Below are positions 27,852-34,697 of a DNA stretch of 64,000 nucleotides, one piece after another. Below the pieces are notes generated by a model. That model did no database searches. It was not told the DNA's origin and saw only the letters and a list, made by a program, of their open reading frames with translations. The stretch is from the NCBI GenBank assembly GCA_030442055.1, contig JAUJEB010000006.1, positions 558,001 to 622,000 on the forward strand, given 5' to 3'. Position 1 is the stretch's first letter; each line of letters begins with the position of its first letter. Made by a program: the position numbers and the translations under genes. The stretch comes from Agaribacillus aureus. Lineage in GTDB: Bacteria > Bacteroidota > Bacteroidia > Cytophagales > Cyclobacteriaceae.

Positions 27852-28586
27852 CTAAAACAAGGAAAAAGAAATGCCTAGATTAAGGGAGGTAGTGGCAGTA
27901 TCTTCCGGTCCTTTATCATTTTCAAACAGCTCGGAGAGGCTATAATAGCCAAATAGGTTTATGCCTGGGAAGCCGATGCGGGCACTTACACCATATCTTA
28001 GGCGTTGCAGGTTGTAATTTTCTTTCTGCTTGAGCTTTTTATTGTCGCCGTCTTGCTCGTATTTGATTTTGGTGTGTCCGTCAAACAAAAAACCTACTTT
28101 TCCACCAATAGCTGCCCTAAACCCCCGGCTGTGATCTTCTTTATTGAGGTGGAAACGAAATTCCAGGGGAATATCTATATAGTTGGCGGCGATTTTACTT
28201 TTCTTAATGTCGCTGTCTTCCAGGATATTGGCTATTTCTACAATCACCGTTTCACCGTCATTATCAAGGGCCAGGGTATTATTATTGTCAAAACTGTACT
28301 TTTCAAGTCCTACCCCAATCCCCGGGCCAATTGAAAAATTGGATTTACCGATCGGAATGTGCCAGTAATAATAAAAATTGATCACCTTTGACCCCCAGAA
28401 TCCCATATCCATATTGTCGGGATTATCCATGAGAAAGTTAAATCCCAAATCAACCAGGAAGGTACCGGGAAGATCTGGCCGTGCATTGATCTTTTTCTTC
28501 TTTTTGTCATTGTCGTCACCATTTTCGAAAGCGAAAGTGCCAAGGGACAAAAACAACACGATAAAAAATGAAATAACTTTTTTCAT
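27852..28586 (-). CDS. Outer-membrane beta-barrel protein (PorT-like)
   Basis: 244 residues: signal peptide 1-19, a Lys/Asp-rich stretch (NGDDNDKKKKKINARPD), then amphipathic strands typical of an 8-10-stranded barrel (TFLVDLGFNFLMD, FSIGPGIGVGLEKYSFD, IPLEFRFHLN, AAIGGKVGFLFDGHTKIKY) with a terminal TTSLNLGISFSLF ending in Phe, the usual outer-membrane insertion signal. Function unknown. It is preceded by its own -7 element and is convergent with the PAP2-like gene. Confidence 0.85.
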   Translation of the reverse strand: MKKVISFFIVLFLSLGTFAFENGDDNDKKKKKINARPDLPGTFLVDLGFNFLMDNPDNMDMGFWGSKVINFYYYWHIPIGKSNFSIGPGIGVGLEKYSFDNNNTLALDNDGETVIVEIANILEDSDIKKSKIAANYIDIPLEFRFHLNKEDHSRGFRAAIGGKVGFLFDGHTKIKYEQDGDNKKLKQKENYNLQRLRYGVSARIGFPGINLFGYYSLSELFENDKGPEDTATTSLNLGISFSLF

Positions 28587-28622
28587 TATAGGGTTAAGAG
28601 GTCAAATTGAAAATTAACATGG

Positions 28623-28630
28623 CAAATATA
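28623..28630 (-). promoter_or_regulatory. -7 promoter element of the beta-barrel gene
   Basis: On the minus strand this reads TATATTTG, an exact TAnnTTTG, 36 bases before the ATG. A TTG lies 15 bases further upstream, closer than the usual 19-21. Confidence 0.5.
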
Positions 28631-28970
28631 GTATAATTTAAGAATCAATGAATATTTTTTCCTTTTAAACCCTGAATTAATCGGCGCGGCCAATTGAGCC
28701 TATTGTGAATTTTACCTTATCAAAAGGGCGCCTCCCCTTTCACGGGATAAATACATTACCTAACCTTTTTCAAGGGAAGTTAATTCGCCGATGGTATCAT
28801 AACAAAAGTTAGCACAGATAAAATGACAAATAATGGGTGCTTGGTTGCCTGTCAAAATTTTCATCCCGGAAAATTTGGCTTGAAGCTGAATATTTACCTA
28901 GATTTGTCTCCACCTACGCCAAGGCTTCGGTGGACAAGCCCAACTGCACTTATGCTGTAAAGCATAAGGA
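28631..28970. other. Intergenic region before tRNA-Arg, with palindromic repeats
   Basis: No coding frame. Two symmetric elements lie close to the tRNA: TCCACC ... GGTGGA (28909-28934, enclosing GCCAAGGC), which looks like a REP-type palindrome, and CTTATGC-TGTAAA-GCATAAG (28949-28968), which ends two bases before the tRNA. The tRNA promoter itself is not obvious. Confidence 0.5.
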
Positions 28971-29044
28971 GGACTCGTAGCATAACTGGATAGTGCACCT
29001 GGTTACGGCCCAGGAGGTTGGGGGTTCGAATCCCTCCGAGTTCA
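28971..29044 (+). tRNA. tRNA-Arg (anticodon ACG)
   Basis: 74 nt. Acceptor stem GGACTCG/CGAGTTC with one G-T pair and discriminator A; anticodon stem CCTGG/CCAGG with loop TTACGGC, giving anticodon ACG (wobble-modified to read CGN); T arm GGGGG-TTCGAAT-CCCTC. The 3' CCA is not encoded, as usual in Bacteroidota. It is followed by its own terminator, then by an accessory region whose boundaries carry degenerate copies of its 3' end, so it is the probable integration target. Confidence 0.95.
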
Positions 29045-29052
29045 CTAATCTG

Positions 29053-29081
29053 GAGCCGTTCTAAAAAGAACGGCTCTTTTT
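29053..29081 (+). terminator. Terminator of tRNA-Arg
   Basis: GAGCCGTTCT (29053-29062), AAAA loop, AGAACGGCTC (29067-29076), TTTTT. Perfect 10-bp stem nine bases after the tRNA. Confidence 0.93.
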
Positions 29082-29180
29082 GTTTAACCGCGAGTCGTTA
29101 GATACATGTGGGCTAAACAGCTCAAAAAGAGCGTTTTCCTAATTATTATTTATTGAAACAAACTGACGATTTGCCGATAA

Positions 29181-29240
29181 GGGTTCGACTTCTTTTACCT
29201 AACGGGAGAGATACGAACCCCTGTCCAATGTGAATTCATT
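29181..29240 (+). repeat. Degenerate tRNA-T-arm-like repeat, copy A
   Basis: Starts GGGTTCGAC, like copies B and C, then diverges; the end (CTGTCCAATGTGAATTCATT) resembles the tRNA end TCCCTCCGAGTTCACTAAT loosely. It also contains an inverted repeat GGGTTCG (29181-29187) / CGAACCC (29214-29220). It abuts the start codon of the first cassette gene. This is the weakest of the four copies. Confidence 0.4.
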
Positions 29241-31195
29241 TGTCTGCAAAATTATCTCTAGAAGAATTTCGGCAGATTGCCATTTCCAGAAATGGCAGAT
29301 GCCTGTCGAAAAAATATATCAATAACACAACCGAGCTGGAATGGAAATGTGAAGAAGGACATCAATGGTTTGCAACTCCCAAGCATATAAAGGCTGGTAG
29401 CTGGTGCCTAAAATGTGCATATAAAAAGAATGGAGATAAACTAAGGGGATCAATTGATGAATTACGAATTGTAGCTCAAAGTATGAGAGGAAAATGTCTA
29501 TCGCAATCATATACAAAATCTAATGAAAAATACTCTTGGGAATGTGAAAAGAGACATCGATGGAATGCTACTGCAAGCAGTATCAAAAGTGGTGGTTGGT
29601 GTCCAAAATGTGCATATAAAAAGAATGGAGATAAACAAAGAGGATCAATTGGTCAATTACAAATTTTAGCTCAAAGTAAGGGAGGAAAATGTTTATCGCA
29701 ATCATATACAAAATCCAATGAAAAATATTCTTGGGAATGTGAAAAAGGCCACCAATGGGAGGCTACAGCAAGTAGTATCAAAAGTGGTAGTTGGTGTCCA
29801 AAATGTGCATATGAAAGAAATGCGGATAAACAAAGAGGGGCAATAGATGAACTTAAGGCTTTAGCTCAAGCAAAGGGAGGAAAGTGTTTGTCACAAATAT
29901 ATACCAGAACCCACGACCAATATAAGTGGGAATGCAAAGAGAAACATCAATGGGACGCTACTGCTGCTAGTGTGAAATCTGGAAGGTGGTGTAAAAAATG
30001 TTCTGCCAAAAGAAGAAATGATTGGAAAAGGGGAAGTATTGAAAAATTAAAACAATTAGCTTATGAAAGAGGAGGGTATTGTCTATCTACCTCATATATA
30101 GATGCTAATACCAGATATAGATGGAAATGCTTGTGTGGATATGAATGGAAAACTACAGCAGCTAGTGTCAAATCAGGAAGATGGTGTAAAAAATGCAATA
30201 AGTTCTACTACCAGGAAAAATGTCGATTTATAATAGAAATATTATTAGGAATTAAGGTTCCTCAAAAGTCGAATTTCCTAGAAGTACAATTAAGTACTAA
30301 TAAGATATGTAGACTAGAACTTGATGGATATTCTAAGAGTTTGAATTTTGCTTTTGAATATAATGGGATACAACATTATGAATATGTGTCTTATTTTCAT
30401 AAGAACTATGAAAACTTCAAATTATTAAAAGAGAAAGATTATTTAAAACAAAAAACTTGCGGAGAAAAAGGAATCAAACTTCTTGTTATTCCTTATACCG
30501 AAAACAATAATTTAATTGCTTTTATAGAATCCTTCTTCAAAAAACATGGTATCAAAGCCAAAATTCAAGGTAGTGAAATCAAGGAATCAAACTTCAAAAC
30601 AAGTCAACGTAGAATGATGAAACTTCATGAGGCTGCAATTGAGAGAGATGGAAAATGCTTGTCCTACACTTATGAGGGGACATCTCACAGATATCTATGG
30701 GTTTGTGAAAATGATCATCCATGGTATGCAACTGCTAGTAGCATTAAGAGTGGAACATGGTGCGAAAAATGTCGAAGGAAAGAACAGATAAATAAAAGAA
30801 GGCAAAAGGGGTTAATAAGAGTCCAGGAATATGCTTCTCAATATAATGGAAAATGCCTATCCACCAAATATAAGAATGGAAAAACCAAGTTATCCTTTGA
30901 ATGTGAAAAGGGACATCAATGGGAAGCTACTGTTGATAGTATGATAAGAAATAATAATTGGTGCCCAACTTGTGCAGGTAGAAAGAACTACACAATAGAT
31001 GATATGAGCAATAAGGTTCGCGATAAAGGTGGAAAATGTTTATCCAAGGAATATATCAACGTTAGAACGAAACTTTTATGGGAGTGTAAAAGAGGGCATC
31101 AATGGAACGCTATTCCTAAAACTGTTTTAAGAGGGCATTGGTGTAGGGCATGCGTTGAAATAGAAAAGGCCAAGAAAAGAACGGCTGGTTATTAA
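29240..31195 (+). CDS. Eight-fold treble-clef zinc-finger protein with embedded PD-(D/E)XK-like nuclease core
   Basis: 651 residues. Eight repeats of ~65 residues carry the pattern GKCLSxxY...WxCxxGHxWxA...SIKSGxWCPKC (first Cys of each at 21, 86, 151, 216, 281, 472, 539, 600; Zn ligands in repeat 1 C37, H41, C56, C59). Five precede and three follow a ~120-residue insert (about 325-440) with a nuclease-like pattern: CRLELDGYSKSLNFAFEYNGIQHY, then Lys/Asp-rich helix and GIKLLVIPY, as in Vsr/EDxHD-type PD-(D/E)XK enzymes (candidate residues E360, D362, E373, Q378). The finger resembles the probable zinc-ribbon family DUF4379. Inferred: a sequence-reading nuclease for homing, recombination or defence. 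The start is TTG with an in-frame stop nine bases upstream and no ATG before residue 82. It is AT-rich and stands alone behind the tRNA. Confidence 0.75.
   Translation: MSAKLSLEEFRQIAISRNGRCLSKKYINNTTELEWKCEEGHQWFATPKHIKAGSWCLKCAYKKNGDKLRGSIDELRIVAQSMRGKCLSQSYTKSNEKYSWECEKRHRWNATASSIKSGGWCPKCAYKKNGDKQRGSIGQLQILAQSKGGKCLSQSYTKSNEKYSWECEKGHQWEATASSIKSGSWCPKCAYERNADKQRGAIDELKALAQAKGGKCLSQIYTRTHDQYKWECKEKHQWDATAASVKSGRWCKKCSAKRRNDWKRGSIEKLKQLAYERGGYCLSTSYIDANTRYRWKCLCGYEWKTTAASVKSGRWCKKCNKFYYQEKCRFIIEILLGIKVPQKSNFLEVQLSTNKICRLELDGYSKSLNFAFEYNGIQHYEYVSYFHKNYENFKLLKEKDYLKQKTCGEKGIKLLVIPYTENNNLIAFIESFFKKHGIKAKIQGSEIKESNFKTSQRRMMKLHEAAIERDGKCLSYTYEGTSHRYLWVCENDHPWYATASSIKSGTWCEKCRRKEQINKRRQKGLIRVQEYASQYNGKCLSTKYKNGKTKLSFECEKGHQWEATVDSMIRNNNWCPTCAGRKNYTIDDMSNKVRDKGGKCLSKEYINVRTKLLWECKRGHQWNAIPKTVLRGHWCRACVEIEKAKKRTAGY
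29447..30031 (+). repeat. Three in-frame 195-bp direct repeats
   Basis: Units 29447-29641, 29642-29836 and 29837-30031 encode finger repeats 2, 3 and 4. The first two share long identical stretches (for example the segments coding for CLSQSYTKSNEKYSWECEK and WCPKCAY), so the duplication is recent compared with the other fingers. A period of exactly 65 codons is kept. Confidence 0.85.
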
Positions 31196-31250
31196 AAGGG
31201 TATTTCTCACATGATTAGTTTTATATAAATCAATGAATGATTAATTCATA

Positions 31251-31295
31251 GGAAGTGTAAACTGAACAAGCAGACAGAGTTCAGTTTACACTTCC
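31251..31295. repeat. Perfect 17-bp inverted repeat
   Basis: GGAAGTGTAAACTGAAC (31251-31267), 11-base loop, GTTCAGTTTACACTTCC (31279-31295). It lies between two convergent genes and could act as a terminator in either direction, but neither side has a good T-run (TCTTTCTC on the plus side). It ends 14 bases before tRNA-like repeat copy B and may be part of the recombination site. Confidence 0.8.
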
Positions 31296-31300
31296 TCTTT

Positions 31301-31340
31301 CTCATAAAGGTTCGACATTTGTCCCTCGGTGACGAATTCC
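31301..31340 (+). repeat. tRNA-T-arm-like repeat, copy B
   Basis: GGTTCGACATTTGTCCCTC (31309-31327) matches copy C in all but two or three positions, and the flanking CTCA(T/A)AAAGG is also shared. Compared with the tRNA sequence GGGTTCGAATCCCTCC it has five or six extra bases between TTCGA and TCCCTC. It separates the nuclease gene from the Fic gene. Confidence 0.6.
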
Positions 31341-31379
31341 ATCCCTCTTTCTTTTTTATAAATTTGGTTTATATATTAG

Positions 31380-32948
31380 TTAGGCAATATTTGATTGCTG
31401 GTCGACTTTTGCAACGGGATTACCTTTTAATCCTTCATTTACTAAATGGGCAATATATTCCGCAAACGGTGAAATGTCTTGATCAACACTTGCAGCTTCT
31501 AATGTCTTCATATATCTATCTCTATGTTCTACCGGAATTACTGTCCAGGGATATCCTCCGGAAATCAACATTGAATTCATTAAAAATCTACCTATCCTTC
31601 CGTTCCCATCCATATATGGATGTATATAAACGAACATAAAATGCCCTAAAACAGCCCTCACACCAGGTTCTTTTTCCTCTTCCAATAATTCAAAAAGGGC
31701 AGGCATAGCTTCACGAACGGAATCTTTATTGACTGGTGTATGCATAGATTGTGCTATATAAACTTGATTATTTCTATAACCTGCTAAATCAGAAGGTCTT
31801 AGTAATCCAACGGTTACACTTGGGGCGAACAATTGACGATACCATGCCCCATGATCTTCATCTGCGACTTTTCCTGGGTTTTCAAGACTAAGTATTCTTT
31901 CAAGGCTTTTCCGAACTTCCTTAAATGCTAACCAATAACCCCTTGCGGCCATTGCGTCTTTTTGTTTTCTATCTTCTTCATCCTTTTCTGTATTCCACTT
32001 ACCACTCTGAACCTTTTCAATTAGTTCAGGCGTAACTTTGTACCTCTCAATTGATAGAGAATGATAAGCATCAGTGACGTAGATTTCATCAATCTCATTC
32101 AGGTACCTTTTTAAGTCCTTGGGAATACCTGGAGCCTTAGGAAAAACAGGGATTATTTTTTTACGCATTTCATGCCACATTATTTTAATTCGATTAACGT
32201 ATGGTGATTTTTCCCTTACTTCAAACGATATGGGACTTTCCGTATCAAATGGATCATTTTCTCGAACGTCATATCCTGCTATCTTCATCGTTTTAAGTAT
32301 TTCATCGGCGATTTTATCTCGTCCGATGTTTCTAAATGCACCCGACAATCTGCCTGCAATTTTAGAATGTCCACCTTCCAACAAAATACCTAGCAGTTCA
32401 GAAGCATCTCTTATGCTGAGAAGTGCAGTTCTTACATCAGTTGCTTGGTTTTTGAAGGCTGACGGTGTACTATAAACTATTGATGAAGGTAAACTAAGAC
32501 CTCTGATACCGTATGTATCTTCTATTTCAGCCTCATCAGGTAAAGACGACCTCATGACAAAAATTGAAGTGCCAAAGAGTAGTTTAGTTGATAAATTATT
32601 CCCTTTTGGAGATCTTATTATCAGTTGTTTAGGCACAGTAGTATTGCCTGCATGGAAAGCCAATGATTGTTCTGCTGATATACAATAATCCTTTCCATAT
32701 CTATTGGCTAAATATCTCGAACAAAACTCCCAAAATGAAGTAAACCATGAAGTACTATCTCCTTTAACTTTATCATGAGGCACAGATATGTACCATCCGC
32801 GTATTACTTCTCGAATAAACCCATTTTTTACCAACCGCTCTTTATGAACTCTTGTTAGATCACTTTCTTTTATAGCAACTATATTAGCATCTTGTAACGC
32901 TTTAAGTTTTGTTAATGATTCTGCTATTTTTTCATTTGGTGTTGCCAT
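31380..32948 (-). CDS. Fic-domain protein with N-terminal AbiEi-like domain
   Basis: 522 residues. Residues ~1-230 resemble the type IV antitoxin AbiEi family: a winged helix (ESDLTRVHKERLVKNGFIREVIRGWYISVP) and a second domain (YCISAEQSLAFHAGNTTVPKQLIIRSP). Residues ~270-500 are a Fic domain with the intact active-site motif HPYMDGNGRIGR (His near 443), which in the family transfers AMP or other nucleotides to target hydroxyls. The position of the inhibitory (S/T)xxxE(G/N) helix reads SLSIER (about 292-297): Glu is kept but Gly/Asn is Arg. Inferred: a self-contained toxin-regulator module, with the wHTH possibly binding its own promoter. It lies alone in the tRNA island, in opposite direction to the other cassette genes. 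Confidence 0.88.
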   Translation of the reverse strand: MATPNEKIAESLTKLKALQDANIVAIKESDLTRVHKERLVKNGFIREVIRGWYISVPHDKVKGDSTSWFTSFWEFCSRYLANRYGKDYCISAEQSLAFHAGNTTVPKQLIIRSPKGNNLSTKLLFGTSIFVMRSSLPDEAEIEDTYGIRGLSLPSSIVYSTPSAFKNQATDVRTALLSIRDASELLGILLEGGHSKIAGRLSGAFRNIGRDKIADEILKTMKIAGYDVRENDPFDTESPISFEVREKSPYVNRIKIMWHEMRKKIIPVFPKAPGIPKDLKRYLNEIDEIYVTDAYHSLSIERYKVTPELIEKVQSGKWNTEKDEEDRKQKDAMAARGYWLAFKEVRKSLERILSLENPGKVADEDHGAWYRQLFAPSVTVGLLRPSDLAGYRNNQVYIAQSMHTPVNKDSVREAMPALFELLEEEKEPGVRAVLGHFMFVYIHPYMDGNGRIGRFLMNSMLISGGYPWTVIPVEHRDRYMKTLEAASVDQDISPFAEYIAHLVNEGLKGNPVAKVDQQSNIA

Positions 32949-32971
32949 AGTACTAGTCCCTTTAAATGTTT

Positions 32972-32983
32972 GGTATTAATACC
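32972..32983. promoter_or_regulatory. 12-bp palindrome before the Fic gene (candidate operator)
   Basis: GGTATTAATACC is perfectly symmetric and lies 23 bases before the ATG of the Fic gene. Given the gene's N-terminal winged helix, autoregulation is a reasonable but untested idea. No clear TAnnTTTG element is seen beside it. Confidence 0.4.
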
Positions 32984-32992
32984 TTTGCTACT

Positions 32993-33131
32993 ATTAATTA
33001 CTATTGTTTTATTTCTATTATTTAGAGTCGCGCAATTATTATTAATTAATGCTGTTTTATTTCTATTATTTAAAGTTGCGCAATTATTATTAATTAACGT
33101 TGTTTTATTGTTATTATTTAAAGCAGCATGA
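32993..33131. repeat. Three 48-bp tandem repeats upstream of the Fic gene
   Basis: Units begin at 32993, 33041 and 33089 with ATTAATTA and share TGTTTTATT(T/G)(C/T)TATTATTTA(G/A)AG. Unit 2 has the palindrome TTGCGCAA (33075-33083 area), unit 1 TCGCGCAA, unit 3 is degenerate there. Iteron-like; could bind a regulator or be simple replication slippage products. Confidence 0.8.
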
Positions 33132-33257
33132 CTATAACTATATATTTTGAGAATATTCTCTCTATTTACCGTTGTATTACGACAAACAACTCAACTAACT
33201 CTTATACAACTCCATAACCATTGTCTGACAAATGGAGCGCATACTCATTTTGCCAGA

Positions 33258-33333
33258 CAGTTATGCAGCCTTCAAGTACTCCGACAACTTCACAATTTTT
33301 TCCAAACCTTCCTCAAAAGGGTTCGACATCTGT
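33258..33333 (-). pseudogene. Remnant of an unknown gene's 3' end, copy 1
   Basis: Minus-strand reading from about 33333 gives MSNPFEEGLEKIVKLSEYLKAA followed by a stop at 33258-33260. A related tail (DLEKTVGLGKYIKAA-stop) is encoded at 34576-34660. The shared LEKxVxLxxYxKAA ending with different DNA sequence points to decayed copies of one gene family, perhaps part of the original mobile element. I do not recognise the family. Confidence 0.35.
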
Positions 33334-33352
33334 CCCTCCAGACCCACACCCC
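33317..33352 (+). repeat. tRNA-T-arm-like repeat, copy C
   Basis: GGGTTCGACATCTGTCCCTC (33319-33338) preceded by CTCAAAA. Near-identical to copy B. It separates the Fic cassette from the kinase cassette. Confidence 0.6.
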
Positions 33353-33682
33353 ACCTCAAACTGAAAAGCATGTTCAATTACGTATATGATCAAAAGGTAA
33401 TTGATGAAGAAATATTCCGGAAATTTTACGCCAGTTACAAATGAGCAGTCAAATGATCTAAAGCAGGGAAAAGCTATTTGTCACAATTAGGCTCCAAATA
33501 CGAAACAGTATTTGCCTCATGCTGACAACAGAAAATGATAACTCCTCGAACTGTTAATCAGATACATATTAATTTATAAGTATAGTGGTAAATTTTGATC
33601 CTTAATGTACTACTTATACTAGTGAGTTAGGCGAAATTTGAAAAAACAAATACTTTTAAATAATGATAATTTTATCAATTTT

Positions 33683-34555
33683 ATGAAAGCGGAATTTTTT
33701 TTACAGCAAATAAAAAATGAGTTTCCACAGGTGGGGTGGAAGAAATTTCGCATACTTACTCATGGCTGGGATCATGTTGTTATTATTTTTGATGAAAAAC
33801 TCATTTTTCGCTTCCCAAAAGACAAAGCGTATAAAGAAGCGTTTAAAAATGAAATACAATTACTCAAGTTTTTGAAAACAAGGGTAAAAGTTGGTATTCC
33901 AGAATATACCTTTGTATCTAAAAACAAATCGCTTGCCGGATATGAAATGTTGAATGGTCGAGAGCTTAAATCTTCTCACTATAAACGTTTGACCGGCAAG
34001 GAAAAAGAAAAATTTGCTAAGCAAATGGCTGATTTTCTTACTGATTTGCATTCAACACCAAACTCAGCCATTTCAAAATTCAATATTAGTGTCGATAATC
34101 CAGGTAAAGATTACAAGGAACTTGCTAATAATACAAAGAAATTTCTTTTTCCTCGCCTCAACAAAAAAGAGGTTTTAGCTATTCAAAATTATCTTGGTGA
34201 ATTAAAAATCGCGCTCTGTCAAATCAATTATTCAAATGTGCTGACACATAACGATTTAAGTTGGGAACATATTCTTTGGGACAAAAATAAAGTAAATATT
34301 ATTGATTTCAGCGATCGCTCATTTGGAGATCCAGCAAATGATTTTACTGGTTTATGGGAGTATGGACAAAAACTCGTCAATAGCGTTTATGAGCTATACA
34401 AAGGCAAAAAAGATGAGCAACTTTTACATAGATCGCAATTGTATTTCAAAAGAATTCCGCTTTTCATGATGAAAGATGCGCTTGATGGTTATCCATGCAC
34501 TTTTAAAGAGGGTTATGAGATGTTTAGAAAAAGGTATAAAATTCCTAAAAAATAA
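33683..34555 (+). CDS. APH-family phosphotransferase
   Basis: 290 residues from the ATG at 33683 (a TTG at 33638 would add 15). Kinase-like APH fold: FRILTHGWDHVVIIFDEKLIFRFPK (nucleotide-binding strands), Brenner-type catalytic loop LTHNDLSWEHILWD and the metal-binding IIDFSDRSFGDPANDF (Asp of IIDF equals residue 223 counted from 33638). The combination FRFP...E...L and GDPANDF is close to APH(2'')-like and other antibiotic kinases, but many such proteins phosphorylate other small molecules. It is AT-rich and the last gene of the tRNA-Arg island; its border on the right is a tRNA-like repeat. Resistance function is unproven. Confidence 0.82.
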   Translation: MKAEFFLQQIKNEFPQVGWKKFRILTHGWDHVVIIFDEKLIFRFPKDKAYKEAFKNEIQLLKFLKTRVKVGIPEYTFVSKNKSLAGYEMLNGRELKSSHYKRLTGKEKEKFAKQMADFLTDLHSTPNSAISKFNISVDNPGKDYKELANNTKKFLFPRLNKKEVLAIQNYLGELKIALCQINYSNVLTHNDLSWEHILWDKNKVNIIDFSDRSFGDPANDFTGLWEYGQKLVNSVYELYKGKKDEQLLHRSQLYFKRIPLFMMKDALDGYPCTFKEGYEMFRKRYKIPKK

Positions 34556-34575
34556 ATAATGATGTGTGTAAAATA

Positions 34576-34660
34576 ACTAAGCAGCTTTTATATACTTCCC
34601 AAGCCCCACAGTTTTCTCCAAATCCTCATTAAAATGAACCATTTCGTCCAGGCAGGGTCT
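34576..34660 (-). pseudogene. Remnant of an unknown gene's 3' end, copy 2
   Basis: Minus strand encodes DEMVHFNEDLEKTVGLGKYIKAA followed by TAG at about 34576. It is homologous at protein level to the remnant at 33258-33333, and its DNA shares the surrounding layout (remnant end, then tRNA-like repeat). No upstream part is preserved. Confidence 0.35.
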
Positions 34661-34690
34661 CGAAATTTATCCCTCCGGGTTCACAATCGA
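34653..34690 (+). repeat. Degenerate tRNA-Arg 3' end (copy D, probable right border)
   Basis: TCCCTCCGGGTTCAC (34671-34684 area) matches the tRNA end TCCCTCCGAGTTCAC with one change; upstream GGGTCTCGAAATTTA corresponds to the T-arm GGGTTCGA with an insertion. Followed by a terminator, as is the real tRNA. Best read as the displaced original 3' end of tRNA-Arg. Confidence 0.6.
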
Positions 34691-34697
34691 AATCAAC

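Larger units (their letters stand above)
33132..33637. other. Non-coding cassette border with palindromes
   Basis: Holds the palindrome GAGAATATTCTC (33149-33160), an inverted repeat TGTCTGACAAA ... TTTTGCCAGACA (33222-33259), repeat copy C, and on the minus strand a short gene remnant. Short plus-strand frames here do not look like a real protein. Confidence 0.5.

Noticed and set aside
29447-30031. Possible CRISPR or satellite array
   Set aside because: The 195-bp repeats are in-frame protein repeats with conserved Cys/His positions, not short repeats with spacers.
31301-33352. Further tRNA genes at the TTCGA motifs
   Set aside because: Only T-arm-like sequence is present; there are no acceptor, D or anticodon stems, and an insert breaks the T loop.
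33147-33444. Plus-strand frames of 70-80 codons in the island
   Set aside because: They run through the repeat copy and palindromes; only the last ~25 residues look protein-like and no family was recognised, so I left the stretch as non-coding.
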